Assembly (NCBI GenBank): GCA_022497145.1
Contig: MU386061.1
Coordinates: 1 to 28,686, forward strand
Origin: Rostrohypoxylon terebratum
Lineage: Eukaryota; Ascomycota; Sordariomycetes; Xylariales; Hypoxylaceae
DNA length: 28,686 nt
Direction of reading: 5' to 3'
This document shows, one piece after another, positions 20,272 to 28,686 of this stretch. Made by a program: the position numbers and the translations under genes. How positions within the stretch are numbered: the first letter of the stretch is position 1; the number at the start of each line of letters is the position of its first letter. The notes under the pieces are model-generated. The model was given only the letters and a program-made list of their open reading frames with translations, was not told where the DNA came from and did not search any database.

Positions 20272-21459
20272 ATGGACGTCACGATGCAAACCGTCGAGGG
20301 AATACCCGTCATATCGCGAAGCAACCCGGAAGGAAATCTAGCTAAAGGGGAGGTTCCCCCTAATCAAAAACCCAAGAAAGCGAAAGACAAGACAGGAGCC
20401 CCTCCTTCTCGTTTCTCTCTAAGAGTAACGGCCGGATGGTGGAGATCTCTACAATGCATCGGGATGAACTTACATTTCCTGGCACCCCCACGACCCCCGA
20501 ATCCAGACTTCGTCAAGACCATCACATCTACCTTGGCCACAAGCAAAGGACAATTTACTCTACAATTTTACCTACCTGATGGCTATTATAAAGACCCAAA
20601 TAGCGACAAATGGCCAGTTGTAGTCAATTATCACGGCGGAGGTTTCACGCTAGGTAACGCTTCAGACGATGCAAGATTTGCGCGCTTCGTGATCGAGAAA
20701 TGTCGCGCAGTATTTGTATCGGTTGACTATCGACTTGCGCCAGAATACCCATTCCCTACCGCGGTCGACGACGGGGCTGATGCATTACTGTATATCATCA
20801 ACAATGCGATGGACCTTCGGCTCGATCAAAATAGGATCGCTACCTCGGGATTTTCTGCAGGGGGCAACATAGCTCTTACAGCTCCGATTCGACTATTCGA
20901 GCATGAAAAGACGACAGAAATACCTGAACATCGCATTGTTGCTGTTGCAACATGGTATCCGATAACCGACTACACACTCAGTCGTGCCGACCGTCGAGCA
21001 TCTGCGCTCCGTCCCGAGGCCACTCTGCCGCCAGTATTGACGAACCTCTTCGACGCATCTTACTTATTTCCCCCCGAATTAGATCTCGCCCATCCCTTTT
21101 TATCACCTTCGAGAGCATCAGACGAAATACTTGCAGAAGCTATACCTCCTATTGTGATATTTTACACGTGCGAATGGGACATGCTGCTGCGCGAGGGCGA
21201 AGAGCTTGCACAGAGGTTGCAAAAGCCACCAATATCCAAGAATGTCTACTATACCATGATATCTGGCGTGGGCCATGGCTGGGATAAGGGACCAAATCCG
21301 ATGAAACCTCCGGTCAAGTCCGAGAAGCTATACGGAGAATGCTGTCGGAGACTTAGAAGTGCGTTTGAAGAAGATCAGGAACATATGGGCCTCCACTTTC
21401 CCATCAAACTACCTACGCTACACTTTCCCAGATCAAAAAACGGCAACGACACCGAATGA
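20272..21459 (+). CDS. HSL-type alpha/beta hydrolase, candidate Erg-Asp hydrolase (ErdH)
   Basis: An intronless 395-aa frame. The HSL/alpha-beta-hydrolase-3 set is complete: oxyanion hole HGGGF at 121-125, VDYRLAPEYPFP at 151-162, nucleophile elbow G-F-S195-A-G, catalytic Asp303 in CEWDM and His335 in GVGHGWD. Residues 1-60 are polar and basic with no signal peptide or membrane segment, so it is probably cytosolic or peripheral. By family it is an esterase or lipase-like hydrolase. Its position divergent from erdS makes it a good candidate for ErdH, the hydrolase known to remove aspartate from ergosteryl-aspartate; that step is inference from context, not a sequence signature I can verify. 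A generic detoxifying esterase is the alternative. An in-frame ATG four codons on is a possible alternative start. Confidence 0.9.
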   Translation: MDVTMQTVEGIPVISRSNPEGNLAKGEVPPNQKPKKAKDKTGAPPSRFSLRVTAGWWRSLQCIGMNLHFLAPPRPPNPDFVKTITSTLATSKGQFTLQFYLPDGYYKDPNSDKWPVVVNYHGGGFTLGNASDDARFARFVIEKCRAVFVSVDYRLAPEYPFPTAVDDGADALLYIINNAMDLRLDQNRIATSGFSAGGNIALTAPIRLFEHEKTTEIPEHRIVAVATWYPITDYTLSRADRRASALRPEATLPPVLTNLFDASYLFPPELDLAHPFLSPSRASDEILAEAIPPIVIFYTCEWDMLLREGEELAQRLQKPPISKNVYYTMISGVGHGWDKGPNPMKPPVKSEKLYGECCRRLRSAFEEDQEHMGLHFPIKLPTLHFPRSKNGNDTE

Positions 21460-22413
21460 ATGAATATTCACTGCGAAATGTTTCGTGTACGTACTCACGT
21501 TGATTCATTTAGAGTTATTAGTAGACGGAGATTAAACGGCGGACTAGAGAAGATACCACCAATACCATCATATTAGCAGGCAATACGAAGTACACCACAC
21601 CATGTCTCGAATCTAGGTATTAGGTTATTATTTTGCCTCTTCTTCAAGCCCAGTTTCAAAAGCTACATAGGTCTGTCTCTATGTAAGAAATCGCGAAGAC
21701 GCGTAATGTAAGGTTCAAGACAAGATTTCTCCTTGTGTATCGGCGCAATGAGCTAGACGCCAACGGTTTTACCTACGACGGTTCTACGTCATCCCGCTAT
21801 TTTAGGGTGGGTGGTACAGGGGCTATGCCGAGCTGCCGGGTTTTGTAGCGGCTAGCACGATCTCATTCTCTGCATCATTAGTACCTATAATATTAGCTAT
21901 AATATAGTACGTGTTTGATTGTTGAATAGGTAGCTTGGAAATTTACTGGAATTAAAATATGAGCATTTGCTTTGTTTTATAAATCGCTAAATACACGTCA
22001 CAACTACCTAAGTAACGCATACAGATCTAGATGACAGGGGTTGGTGTCGGACTGTTCGGAGTTTAAAGTTTACTAAGTACTAGGACCAAATGCTCCTAAG
22101 TGGTATCCCTGCATCGAGGCTCTAAATGAATAACGTCATCGGTCTTCTCTTTCCATGCTGGGCTTTCGTCAGTTTTCGTATCACTTACTTCGATGACTTG
22201 GATCGATCGATAATACATACTTTCTCTGTGTCCGGCACCATCAATCTTCCGACGCCAATACACAACGTATTCACCATGCGATGGGCTTGATCGTCTCCCA
22301 CAACTTTAGGGTGACTGCTCACTGGTGAATGATCAAACCCGTCTTTATAGTTTGGCTGAAGACTTTTGTTCATATTCTTTTGACCCCATACACAGCCGCT
22401 AGCAAGTCGCGAC
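21460..22413. other. 950-bp intergenic region
   Basis: Between the hydrolase and the membrane-protein gene, both on the plus strand. AT-rich patches and TAGGTA-type motifs (about 21615, 21928, 22005). No supported gene; a 76-codon antisense frame abutting 22414 has no recognisable features. Confidence 0.55.
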
Positions 22414-23594
22414 ATGGCAAGTAACGACTTGGAGAATGGACGCGCCGCTCTAACTCCACCTCCGGTAAACTTAGGCCCGGAAGAGTCCGGAGGCGATTCC
22501 GTCGCTTCAGCTACGATGGTTAAGGATCCGGGCGAGGAGCTACCTGGCCTACCACGATTAAACTACAAACTCCTAGATCACAAAAAGAAGCTATTCCTAG
22601 TCGGAGGACTACTGGTCCTCGAGGGAAGCATATTACCTATTGTCCTGTTCTACCCACTGTGGTTTGCTACAAACCTGAGACATGGCATTCGTAAGTTTTC
22701 ATATCTTCTTCATCTCTACGATCCACGACCTGAGATCTACCGCATTCTTGCATAGAGTGCATAATAAACGAAAACGCAATGAAACCAACGGCCCTTCGAC
22801 GATCATAAACTCACATGTTGTCATCTAGTATTCGCAATTATCACATCTTTCTTCGGTCTCGTCTCGGGACTTGAGTTCGCTCATCGGTCATGGCGTCTAA
22901 TCCAGAAAGACGATTTCTACCGGCCACTGAATGGCACCCGCTGGCGCTTCGACTTCACCCATATGACCCTCTCCGTAGGGTATACTGTTATGACAGGCAT
23001 CCTTATCGGAGCATCTATACCACATGAGCCATTGGTCCGCCCGCTCGCAATGCCTCTACCCCTATTCTTCATCGAAGTGGGCCTCCTTGCTATCGCAACT
23101 GGCTTTATGGATGCGATGAACCTACACGCTACATGCAAAGTTAGCTCTACACCGAAAGGCGCACCAATACCCCCTATCCTATTGACGTTCATCGAAGACG
23201 TCGTCGCTGTCGACGGTGGCGCGGGGAAGACGTACAGAGAAAGAATATTGAACAGATACAAGATAAGCAAGCACTTCAGAGCACTTATCAGGGGTCTGAA
23301 TTGGTTCTGGGGCATTGGGTCTCTACTTGTCGGGGCTGGTTCGTTGGCTGTCGTGTGGACTGTGCCCCAGGAGATTGCCTACGGCGTTGGTAAGTTGCGA
23401 CAACCTCAGCTCTCATATTTCATTCACAGTACTAACAACACCTAGGCTGGGGAGCACCATTAGGGTTCGTGATAATATGGCTGGCCATCACGATACCTTG
23501 GACCCACCGAAGTCTCGAGAATGAAAAAAGGGGGTGGATGGCAAATTTGCGACGCAAAAGCCAACAGGGAAGTGAGAAACAACCAGTGCCATGA
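22414..23594 (+). CDS. Multi-pass membrane protein, unknown function
   Basis: Three exons, 22414-22690, 22829-23389 and 23446-23594, with phase-1 introns of 138 and 56 nt (the second has a perfect TACTAAC branch site), give 328 aa. Residues 1-50 are a soluble, Pro/Glu-rich N-terminus. About six hydrophobic segments follow: KLFLVGGLLVLEGSILPIVL, LFAIITSFFGLVSGLEF, a stretch starting MTLSVGYTVMTGI, LPLFFIEVGLLAIATGF, GIGSLLVGAGSLAVVW and LGFVIIWLAITIPW, with a basic cytosolic-type tail. The conserved-looking loop YRPLNGTRWRFDFTHM lies between the second and third. It resembles uncharacterised fungus-specific membrane proteins; I cannot name a transporter or enzyme family. It lies downstream of the hydrolase on the same strand, but 950 bp apart, so a functional link is speculative. 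Confidence 0.88.
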
Positions 23595-24094
23595 ATTAGA
23601 TGAATGCGCAGAAACAGGATAGAATGTATCAATTTTCAATAGACTCAATTAGAATTTTTTCGCATTGTCTTTCAGGACCTAGTCAGTAACTAACCCCTGT
23701 TAGAGACGCCCCCTGATTTCGGCATGCAAGGGATATCACATATCAACTTCGAATACCTAACAATGATTCAACGTCACTCGCGTCATCGCAGAAATGTTGA
23801 ATAAAGGTATATACAGTTCGGATCTTATTATGTATACGAATTATAAGTCTAAATATCCTAAATAACCTTTCCAATCCAGAAAATGATGTTTTCCCATCAG
23901 GTAAGGAGCGCCAATTATTTCAGTATGCAAACCCCAAAATCAAACCAAGAACTCCAGCGCTGATGCAAATGAGTGACCGATATTCATATCCCCATCCCCT
24001 TGATATCCCGTAAACCATTATCCGTTATTATCCCCGACCCCGAAAAGATGATACCACAAGCAAACAAGTAGGTAGGTAGTAGGTAGGGAGATGC
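23595..24094. other. Intergenic, convergent 3' ends
   Basis: 500 bp between two convergent genes, holding their 3' UTRs. It ends in a short GTAG/GTAGG-type repeat at 24068-24087, directly downstream of the secreted-protein gene. Nothing else seen. Confidence 0.55.
24068..24087 (+). repeat. Short GTAGGTAGG-type repeat
   Basis: Twenty bases of imperfect (GTAG)n with TAGGTA units, the densest copy of a motif scattered through the window's intergenic DNA. Confidence 0.8.
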
Positions 24095-24850
24095 TTAACA
24101 GGTGTAAGTAACGTAAAAGCCATTCTTCGCATCCTGCTCCAGGTACACATGGCCATCTCCATTCAGGGTGTCGAGCGACAGCTTATAATACACCTGCTCG
24201 GCGCACTGGATAAGGCCGACGGTGTGGTTGACGGCGTCCTTGCTCTGCTTGTCCCAGAAGGTGAAGTCGGAGTGCGTGGGCGCGTCGGCGGACTCGAAGG
24301 GCTTGATGCTGTTGGCGGAGACGGGGGCGCCCGCCGACGGGAACCCGGTTAGGGGCTGGATGGCGGTCAGGCCGCTGCCGTCGACTACGAAGGTCCGCTC
24401 GGATTCGGAGGCTTGCGCCCACATCAGGGCGCAGGTCTTGGCGTTGGAGGGGATCCCGCGGAAGATGGCTACTTGTTCTAGTTGCGGGTCCTTCTCGGAT
24501 GCTTGGACTTGCAGGTATGAGACGGGAGACTGGGAGAGGTCCGGTTGGGAGGGGTACAGGTTGTACATGGTGGGCTCGAAGATGCTGCCGCTCTGGCAGG
24601 CGGTTGGTGCGGGAGTGCTGCTGCTGGAAGGGGCTGCTACGCTCGTGGTGGTGGTGGTGGTGACTGGGGGAAGTGCGCACGGGTCCTTCTCGTAGCAGCC
24701 TTTGTATCCGTTGGCACAGGCGTAGAAGACCTTGCCAGTGGGGCAGTCAGTCCACTCGCGGCGGGAGAGAGAGCCAGCGTTGATAGGGCCAGCTAGGACA
24801 ATTGCCGCAAAGCAGGCCAAGGATGTAGCAGTCTTGAGGATGGCAGACAT
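24095..24850 (-). CDS. Secreted Cys-rich protein with But2-like C-terminal domain
   Basis: One exon, 251 aa. Residues 1-20 are a signal peptide; a dibasic RR at 31-32 suggests a Kex2-type propeptide cut just before the small Cys module WTDCPTGKVFYACANGYKGC (four or five cysteines up to ~58). A Thr/Ser/Pro/Ala linker at ~63-84, probably O-glycosylated, leads to a ~165-residue domain starting CQSGSIFEP with NLYPSQPD, FWDKQSKDAVNHTVGLIQC and a terminal YVTYTC. This layout resembles fungal secreted proteins annotated with a But2 C-terminal domain. One N-glycosylation sequon, NHT, is present. The role is unknown; cell-wall or host-interaction effectors share the architecture, but no such function can be claimed. 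Confidence 0.87.
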   Translation of the reverse strand: MSAILKTATSLACFAAIVLAGPINAGSLSRREWTDCPTGKVFYACANGYKGCYEKDPCALPPVTTTTTTSVAAPSSSSTPAPTACQSGSIFEPTMYNLYPSQPDLSQSPVSYLQVQASEKDPQLEQVAIFRGIPSNAKTCALMWAQASESERTFVVDGSGLTAIQPLTGFPSAGAPVSANSIKPFESADAPTHSDFTFWDKQSKDAVNHTVGLIQCAEQVYYKLSLDTLNGDGHVYLEQDAKNGFYVTYTC

Positions 24851-26571
24851 TTTAGGTATAAGAGATAGTGATTATGGTGATTATGAGTTATGAGTAGTGA
24901 TTATATGATCAGATATAGTGGTATGAGAATAGATAATAAGAAGGCGTGATTATTATAAGTACTAGTAATTAGATAGTATATATGCCGACGGTGTAGGAGA
25001 GTGTAAGATGATGCTGATAGATCGTCTTGAATCCATGATTAACCGCCATTTTTATATCTACAACTTCGTGATGTTGGTATCCGTATCTGCCGTATCTGAA
25101 CAGACACGAGGCTAGGCGGGTGAAGGATTATCATGGTGGAGACTTGCTTGCTGACAGCAAAAACGCGGCTGAGTGCAGTTGGGAGAAGGTAAATGCAGTT
25201 AGAACAGCATCACCGGGCAACGGATAACGGAACCGACAATCGGAAGTACGCAGATACGTAATAAGAACAAGGCAGGGGAAACGAGGCGTCTGATTTTACG
25301 AGCTAGATGATGGACTAGCGAATATACTAGAGAGATAATTTTTTTCGCTTAGCAAGATTCCGCAGATAAAGACCGAGAGCGGAGTGTTCACACGGAGATC
25401 GCAAAAACAGACGGGTACAAAATTCAAAGCAAAATGCTCCCAGCCGAGCCAGCACAGAGGTAAGTGTAACTGAACCCAACCCAATCTGACGAAATACGTG
25501 GCTGTGCGGCTGTACCAAGTACTGAATACGCCCACTTCGACCCGCCAACACGGTTGGGGATGCCAAGGTCTTGGCGGACTCTATTAATATATTTACCGTG
25601 CAGCCACGTGGGACCCGCTAGCACTCATCGGACGAATCGTAGGTCGTGTTATGTAGCCCAGCTGAATAACTGAATAACACTTTATGCAAGAATCAATACT
25701 TTGTACGGCCCGCGGCCCCCCGCGGTTCCTCTTGTTCGGTGGCGTCTCTGTACGGATGTCCGCAGCTCGTAGAGACTCCGAGATACAATGGCTTGTTGAA
25801 TTTGAACCCGGTACTACGTTGCACTACAGCTAATATTGCGGATAGGCTATCTTTCGTCTGTGCGGTTTGAGAATTGCTTATGCCCAGAAAAACGGCAGTT
25901 ATAGTCCTAGATGTCGGTCAATCATGACTCTATAGTATGCAAATTTTAAGTCTTAGTCAATGTAGGACTTTAGGGAGATGTTGGACATTCTTGTGAGATG
26001 AGGTGACCGTAAAAATTATCCTATACGCCGTATGTCATACAAAAGTGAAAATAGGTTGGGTACTGACATGTGAATAGCCTCAAAGATGCTATTTTGGTGT
26101 TACCTCGTTCCATAATATCACATGCGGACCTGACCCGTCGTCCTAACACACTAACGGCTAACGCGGGCTGAATCGGCTTCATCATGGCTTGCGCCGTCAT
26201 GAAACCGAGCCGCTAGGTACATCAAATTCATCTTCTAATGTAACATCTGGATTTTCATAAACACGCTCACTCGCAAACATTACACTCCTATCATAGGTAT
26301 CTTGACACAAAGTTGAAATCACTGGAACCGAAGAACAAATTTCTACCGACAGGGAAACCTCATATTCGTCATTCCAGTCGACGTCATCGTTCCAACTAAG
26401 GGATATCGGATCTCTCTATGTCCATTTTCTTCTCTTTGAAATTTTTACATGCGCTAAGCCTCTTTTTCGCTAAGCCAACTTCTCTAGGCTAACAATCAGT
26501 TCCCGTGTCCAAGTATAGAAGTTCTGTGAGATCCGCGAGGCTGGCGCCTATGAGAAGCCTACACGATAACG
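24851..26571. other. 1.7-kb gene-poor region
   Basis: Upstream of the secreted-protein gene and downstream of the kinase. An AT-rich stretch at 24866-24980 has repeated GATTAT/TTATGAGT elements and probably forms part of the promoter. CCGCGG inverted copies with a CCCC loop lie at 25710-25725. The frames around 25296-25624 lack motifs and overlap each other in different frames. No gene supported. Confidence 0.55.
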
Positions 26572-28590
26572 CTAGCCTTTCACATCGTCTGTTGGTTTGC
26601 CTTCTACCGGTTCATCTGACTTAACCTCTTGAGAAGGCTCAGAATCCTGTTGTGTTTGACTGGATTTCGCGGTATGACTGCGTGTCCTAGAAGAAATGGG
26701 GTCCGGAATGTCCTCGATATCGTGACTGTGATCTCTAGGCCAGTTGTATCTTCTGTCCCCCCAGAAGTCGTGATTAAGGACAGCATCGATGTCAAGACGC
26801 TCCTTCGGGTCATGCTTGAACATGCGCGACAGAAGATCCGATAATAGAAGAACCTCTTCTCGGGACATACTCACTACCCGTTTTACCCATTCTCCCTTCT
26901 TTTTAGGTGGGCTTTCACTCGTGCGCTGCCGCTTCGTGTCTCTTTCTTCCGATGATTCCTCTGCATACCGTTTTGCCAACAATTCCCGAAGAATCATTTC
27001 ACTAGTAACCGATTCCGTCTCGCTACTACTATGATCATTACTCAAAAGTGCTACATGACCTTCGGTCAACGTTGGTGTTGCATCAGGTGATTGCTCTTCA
27101 TGTGGTTGTCCTGACTTAATCCCAGAGATGTCGGCTCCCTGCAACAAAGGGGTGTCTAAGCTTTCCTTAACGTCCCCTTCTGAACCTCCTGGGTCCGTAG
27201 TACCATCCTCAATTCCATCAAAGATAAGGTCTGCTTGCGCGCTTATGTCCCATCCAGAACCTTCATCTTCTGAGGTCCAATCTTGACTTCCGTGATCCAG
27301 GCTATGGGTATCAGAACCAGTGTCATCTGATGAAGTGTATCCCGTGTATCCATCATGATTCTTTACATAAACGGAGCAATCGCGTTGTCTGCCAAGTGAC
27401 GCTTGCAAAGGATTTATCCATTCAGATTTTCCAATGTACAGTTGTTGTTCTTTGCGTTCCTCTTCCGTGGACAGTGACAGCGGACAATTTATATCAGTAT
27501 CTCTTTCCCCTGGCGGGGACCGCTTAGAACTCGAGTTTTCTTTCGTGTAAGTAAGCTTCCGTTCTTTGTCTCTTTCTAGGTAGGTCTTTGCTGACTGTCG
27601 ATATTCTGCTGGCAAGGGGCCAAACCATACTTCCATTTGCTGTATCAGCGAAGTATAATCTTGATATTCGCTCAGTAGTGGTGTTTGAGTCTTGATTTCG
27701 TATATAGTGCAAGCGAGTGCCCAGATATCCTGTGGGGGTCCACTCAGGGTTTTCGTGAACAGAAGCTCCGGTGCAGCATATTGCCTATTCCATTTAGGAC
27801 AAGCTGGAGGTTTGGAAAAGTAGAAGCTATCATTGAAATCGACAAGTACTACTCTCGACGTGCGACATTTCTTTTGCAATACGTCTAGCGAAGCTGGGAA
27901 GGCCAAATAGTCAGGGCCGTGGGGTTTAGGATCCTCGCCCGATAGAGTTTCTAGGGGTAGGTATTGCCGTGGTCCGAGATACTTAGTAATTTGACGACTA
28001 GTTAGTTCCATCACATGGTACATATCTAGTTGCATCAGCACGTTGCTCGGCCTGAGGTCTAGATCAGTTAGCCTTACGTCTGCCTTTTCTGGAGGGAAAG
28101 AATGTTTACCTCCGTGGCAAATCCCTTTCTGGTGGAGATATTGTAGTCCTTTGCTTACTTGGAAGATTAAGTCCGTTAATAACTCTGGAGTATGGATATC
28201 AATACCATCGGGATGATTCATGAATAAGTTAGGTCCAAGGAGATCCGAAATGAAGCAAAGATGACGCCCATTTGGTCCATCAATCCAAAAGTAATCTCTA
28301 GGTATGTTAATGTGACTCTCTCGAAGTTCTTTGTCGCCGACATCAGCTAGAGCCTTGAAAATTTGGAGTTCTGGACATTCCTCAGCCGACTCCGCTGCAG
28401 TTATAACCTTGGCAGACTTGTAATGCCTGTTTTTCTCGTCGTAGCAAAGCCATACAGTAGAACTTTCATCCCATCCGAGCTTATGAATGACCTGAAAGCG
28501 GTTGTCCGGATCAAGATAATCATTAAAGTGAATTGGATGATACCCGCCTGGTCGATATCTCTCCCTTTCCTCAAGATCCAGGGCATCCTC
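26572..28590 (-). CDS. SRPK-like serine/threonine protein kinase, 5' incomplete
   Basis: Two exons visible: 28590-28110 and 28058-26572, joined across a 51-nt intron (GTAAAC, branch GGCTAAC, TCTAG). The frame before 28590 hits a stop, so that base follows an intron (TGACAG|GAG) and the first exon(s) lie upstream or off the window. The visible 655 aa start RYRPGGYHPIHFNDYL, typical just before SRPK kinase cores. The loop is LGWDESSTVWL, the beta-3 Lys is K61, the catalytic loop after splicing is HGDLRPSN (D161), then VDFNDSF where DFG is expected, APE as YAAPELLF and the SRPK-type tail WALACTIYEI. A ~200-residue acidic, Ser-rich insert splits the C-lobe, as in SR-protein kinases, before DPKERLDIDAVLNHDFW. 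Substrate unknown; RS-domain splicing factors are the family norm. Confidence 0.88.
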   Translation of the reverse strand, partial: EDALDLEERERYRPGGYHPIHFNDYLDPDNRFQVIHKLGWDESSTVWLCYDEKNRHYKSAKVITAAESAEECPELQIFKALADVGDKELRESHINIPRDYFWIDGPNGRHLCFISDLLGPNLFMNHPDGIDIHTPELLTDLIFQVSKGLQYLHQKGICHGGKHSFPPEKADVRLTDLDLRPSNVLMQLDMYHVMELTSRQITKYLGPRQYLPLETLSGEDPKPHGPDYLAFPASLDVLQKKCRTSRVVLVDFNDSFYFSKPPACPKWNRQYAAPELLFTKTLSGPPQDIWALACTIYEIKTQTPLLSEYQDYTSLIQQMEVWFGPLPAEYRQSAKTYLERDKERKLTYTKENSSSKRSPPGERDTDINCPLSLSTEEERKEQQLYIGKSEWINPLQASLGRQRDCSVYVKNHDGYTGYTSSDDTGSDTHSLDHGSQDWTSEDEGSGWDISAQADLIFDGIEDGTTDPGGSEGDVKESLDTPLLQGADISGIKSGQPHEEQSPDATPTLTEGHVALLSNDHSSSETESVTSEMILRELLAKRYAEESSEERDTKRQRTSESPPKKKGEWVKRVVSMSREEVLLLSDLLSRMFKHDPKERLDIDAVLNHDFWGDRRYNWPRDHSHDIEDIPDPISSRTRSHTAKSSQTQQDSEPSQEVKSDEPVEGKPTDDVKG
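28059..28109 (-). other. Stop-free 51-nt intron in the kinase catalytic loop
   Basis: GTAAAC donor, CTAAC branch, TCTAG acceptor. Length is a multiple of three with no in-frame stop, so the unspliced frame stays open. Splicing joins CACGGAG to ACCTCAGG and restores HGDLRPSNVL; retention inserts 17 residues between HG and D. Confidence 0.85.
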
Positions 28591-28686
28591 CTGTCACGAA
28601 CCTACAGTTCGAAGGAATAACAAACCCTTTGTGGAGACGCCGCGAACCAATCACGGATAAACCACGGAATTTCCTGATCTAAGTTG
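28591..28686 (-). other. Unresolved 5' intron and exon of the kinase gene
   Basis: The acceptor TGACAG abuts exon 28590. No clear fungal donor is visible in this 96-bp stretch; a GTTTGT at about 28620-28625 would leave an intron of only ~35 nt. The true donor may lie outside the window. Confidence 0.45.

Noticed and set aside
24183..24695. Long open frames on both strands inside the secreted-protein gene
   Set aside because: Shadow frames of a GC-rich coding exon; only the minus frame with signal peptide and Cys module is meaningful.
25710..25725. CCGCGG inverted copies with CCCC loop
   Set aside because: Very short GC-rich palindromes are common; no associated element.
28059..28109. 17-residue insertion in the kinase catalytic loop
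   Set aside because: As a fixed protein feature it is unlikely; donor, branch and acceptor signals show it is an intron.

Overview
This window comes from a filamentous ascomycete fungus (Pezizomycotina, probably a sordariomycete-like lineage; the genus is not determinable from this stretch). The evidence is short 50-140 nt GT-AG introns with CTAAC-type branch sites, a nuclear tRNA-Tyr with an intron after position 37, an ergosteryl-aspartate synthase, a plyC-type pectate lyase and an ankyrin-SPRY protein of the fungal NLR-like kind. No CRISPR array, prophage, insertion sequence or recognisable transposon was seen.

Layout. 1-4891 (+): the 3' part of a large winged-helix/ankyrin/SPRY protein, broken by one in-frame TAG at 1998-2000 and ending in three small SPRY exons, one joined by a GC-AG intron. 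5540-6417 (-): membrane-anchored Grx6/Grx7-type glutaredoxin. 6418-9309: gene-poor. 9310-10336 (+): F-box-like protein. 10337-12532: gene-poor, with a nested inverted repeat. 12533-12883 (+): small Gln-rich hypothetical. 13948-14039 (-): tRNA-Tyr(GUA). 14341-15857 (-): secreted five-exon PL1 pectate lyase. 16381-19122 (-): intronless AspRS-DUF2156 fusion, i.e. ergosteryl-3beta-O-L-aspartate synthase ErdS. 20272-21459 (+): HSL-type alpha/beta hydrolase, divergent from erdS and a candidate for the matching Erg-Asp hydrolase ErdH. 22414-23594 (+): multi-pass membrane protein of unknown function. 24095-24850 (-): small secreted Cys-rich protein with a But2-like C-terminus. 26572-28590 and beyond (-): SRPK-like protein kinase, 5' end not resolved.

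How the genes relate. Most are unrelated housekeeping or accessory genes. The functionally coherent pair is erdS plus the divergent hydrolase, sharing a 1149-bp intergenic region: one enzyme would charge tRNA-Asp and pass the aspartate to ergosterol, the other would remove it. This sterol-aspartylation system has been described in fungi (2020), so it is not new; the possible head-to-head arrangement and shared promoter are the parts worth checking. Other points of interest are the nonsense codon in the ankyrin-SPRY gene, a stop-free 51-nt intron inside the catalytic loop of the SRPK-like kinase, and the EF-hand-like loop in the glutaredoxin stem.
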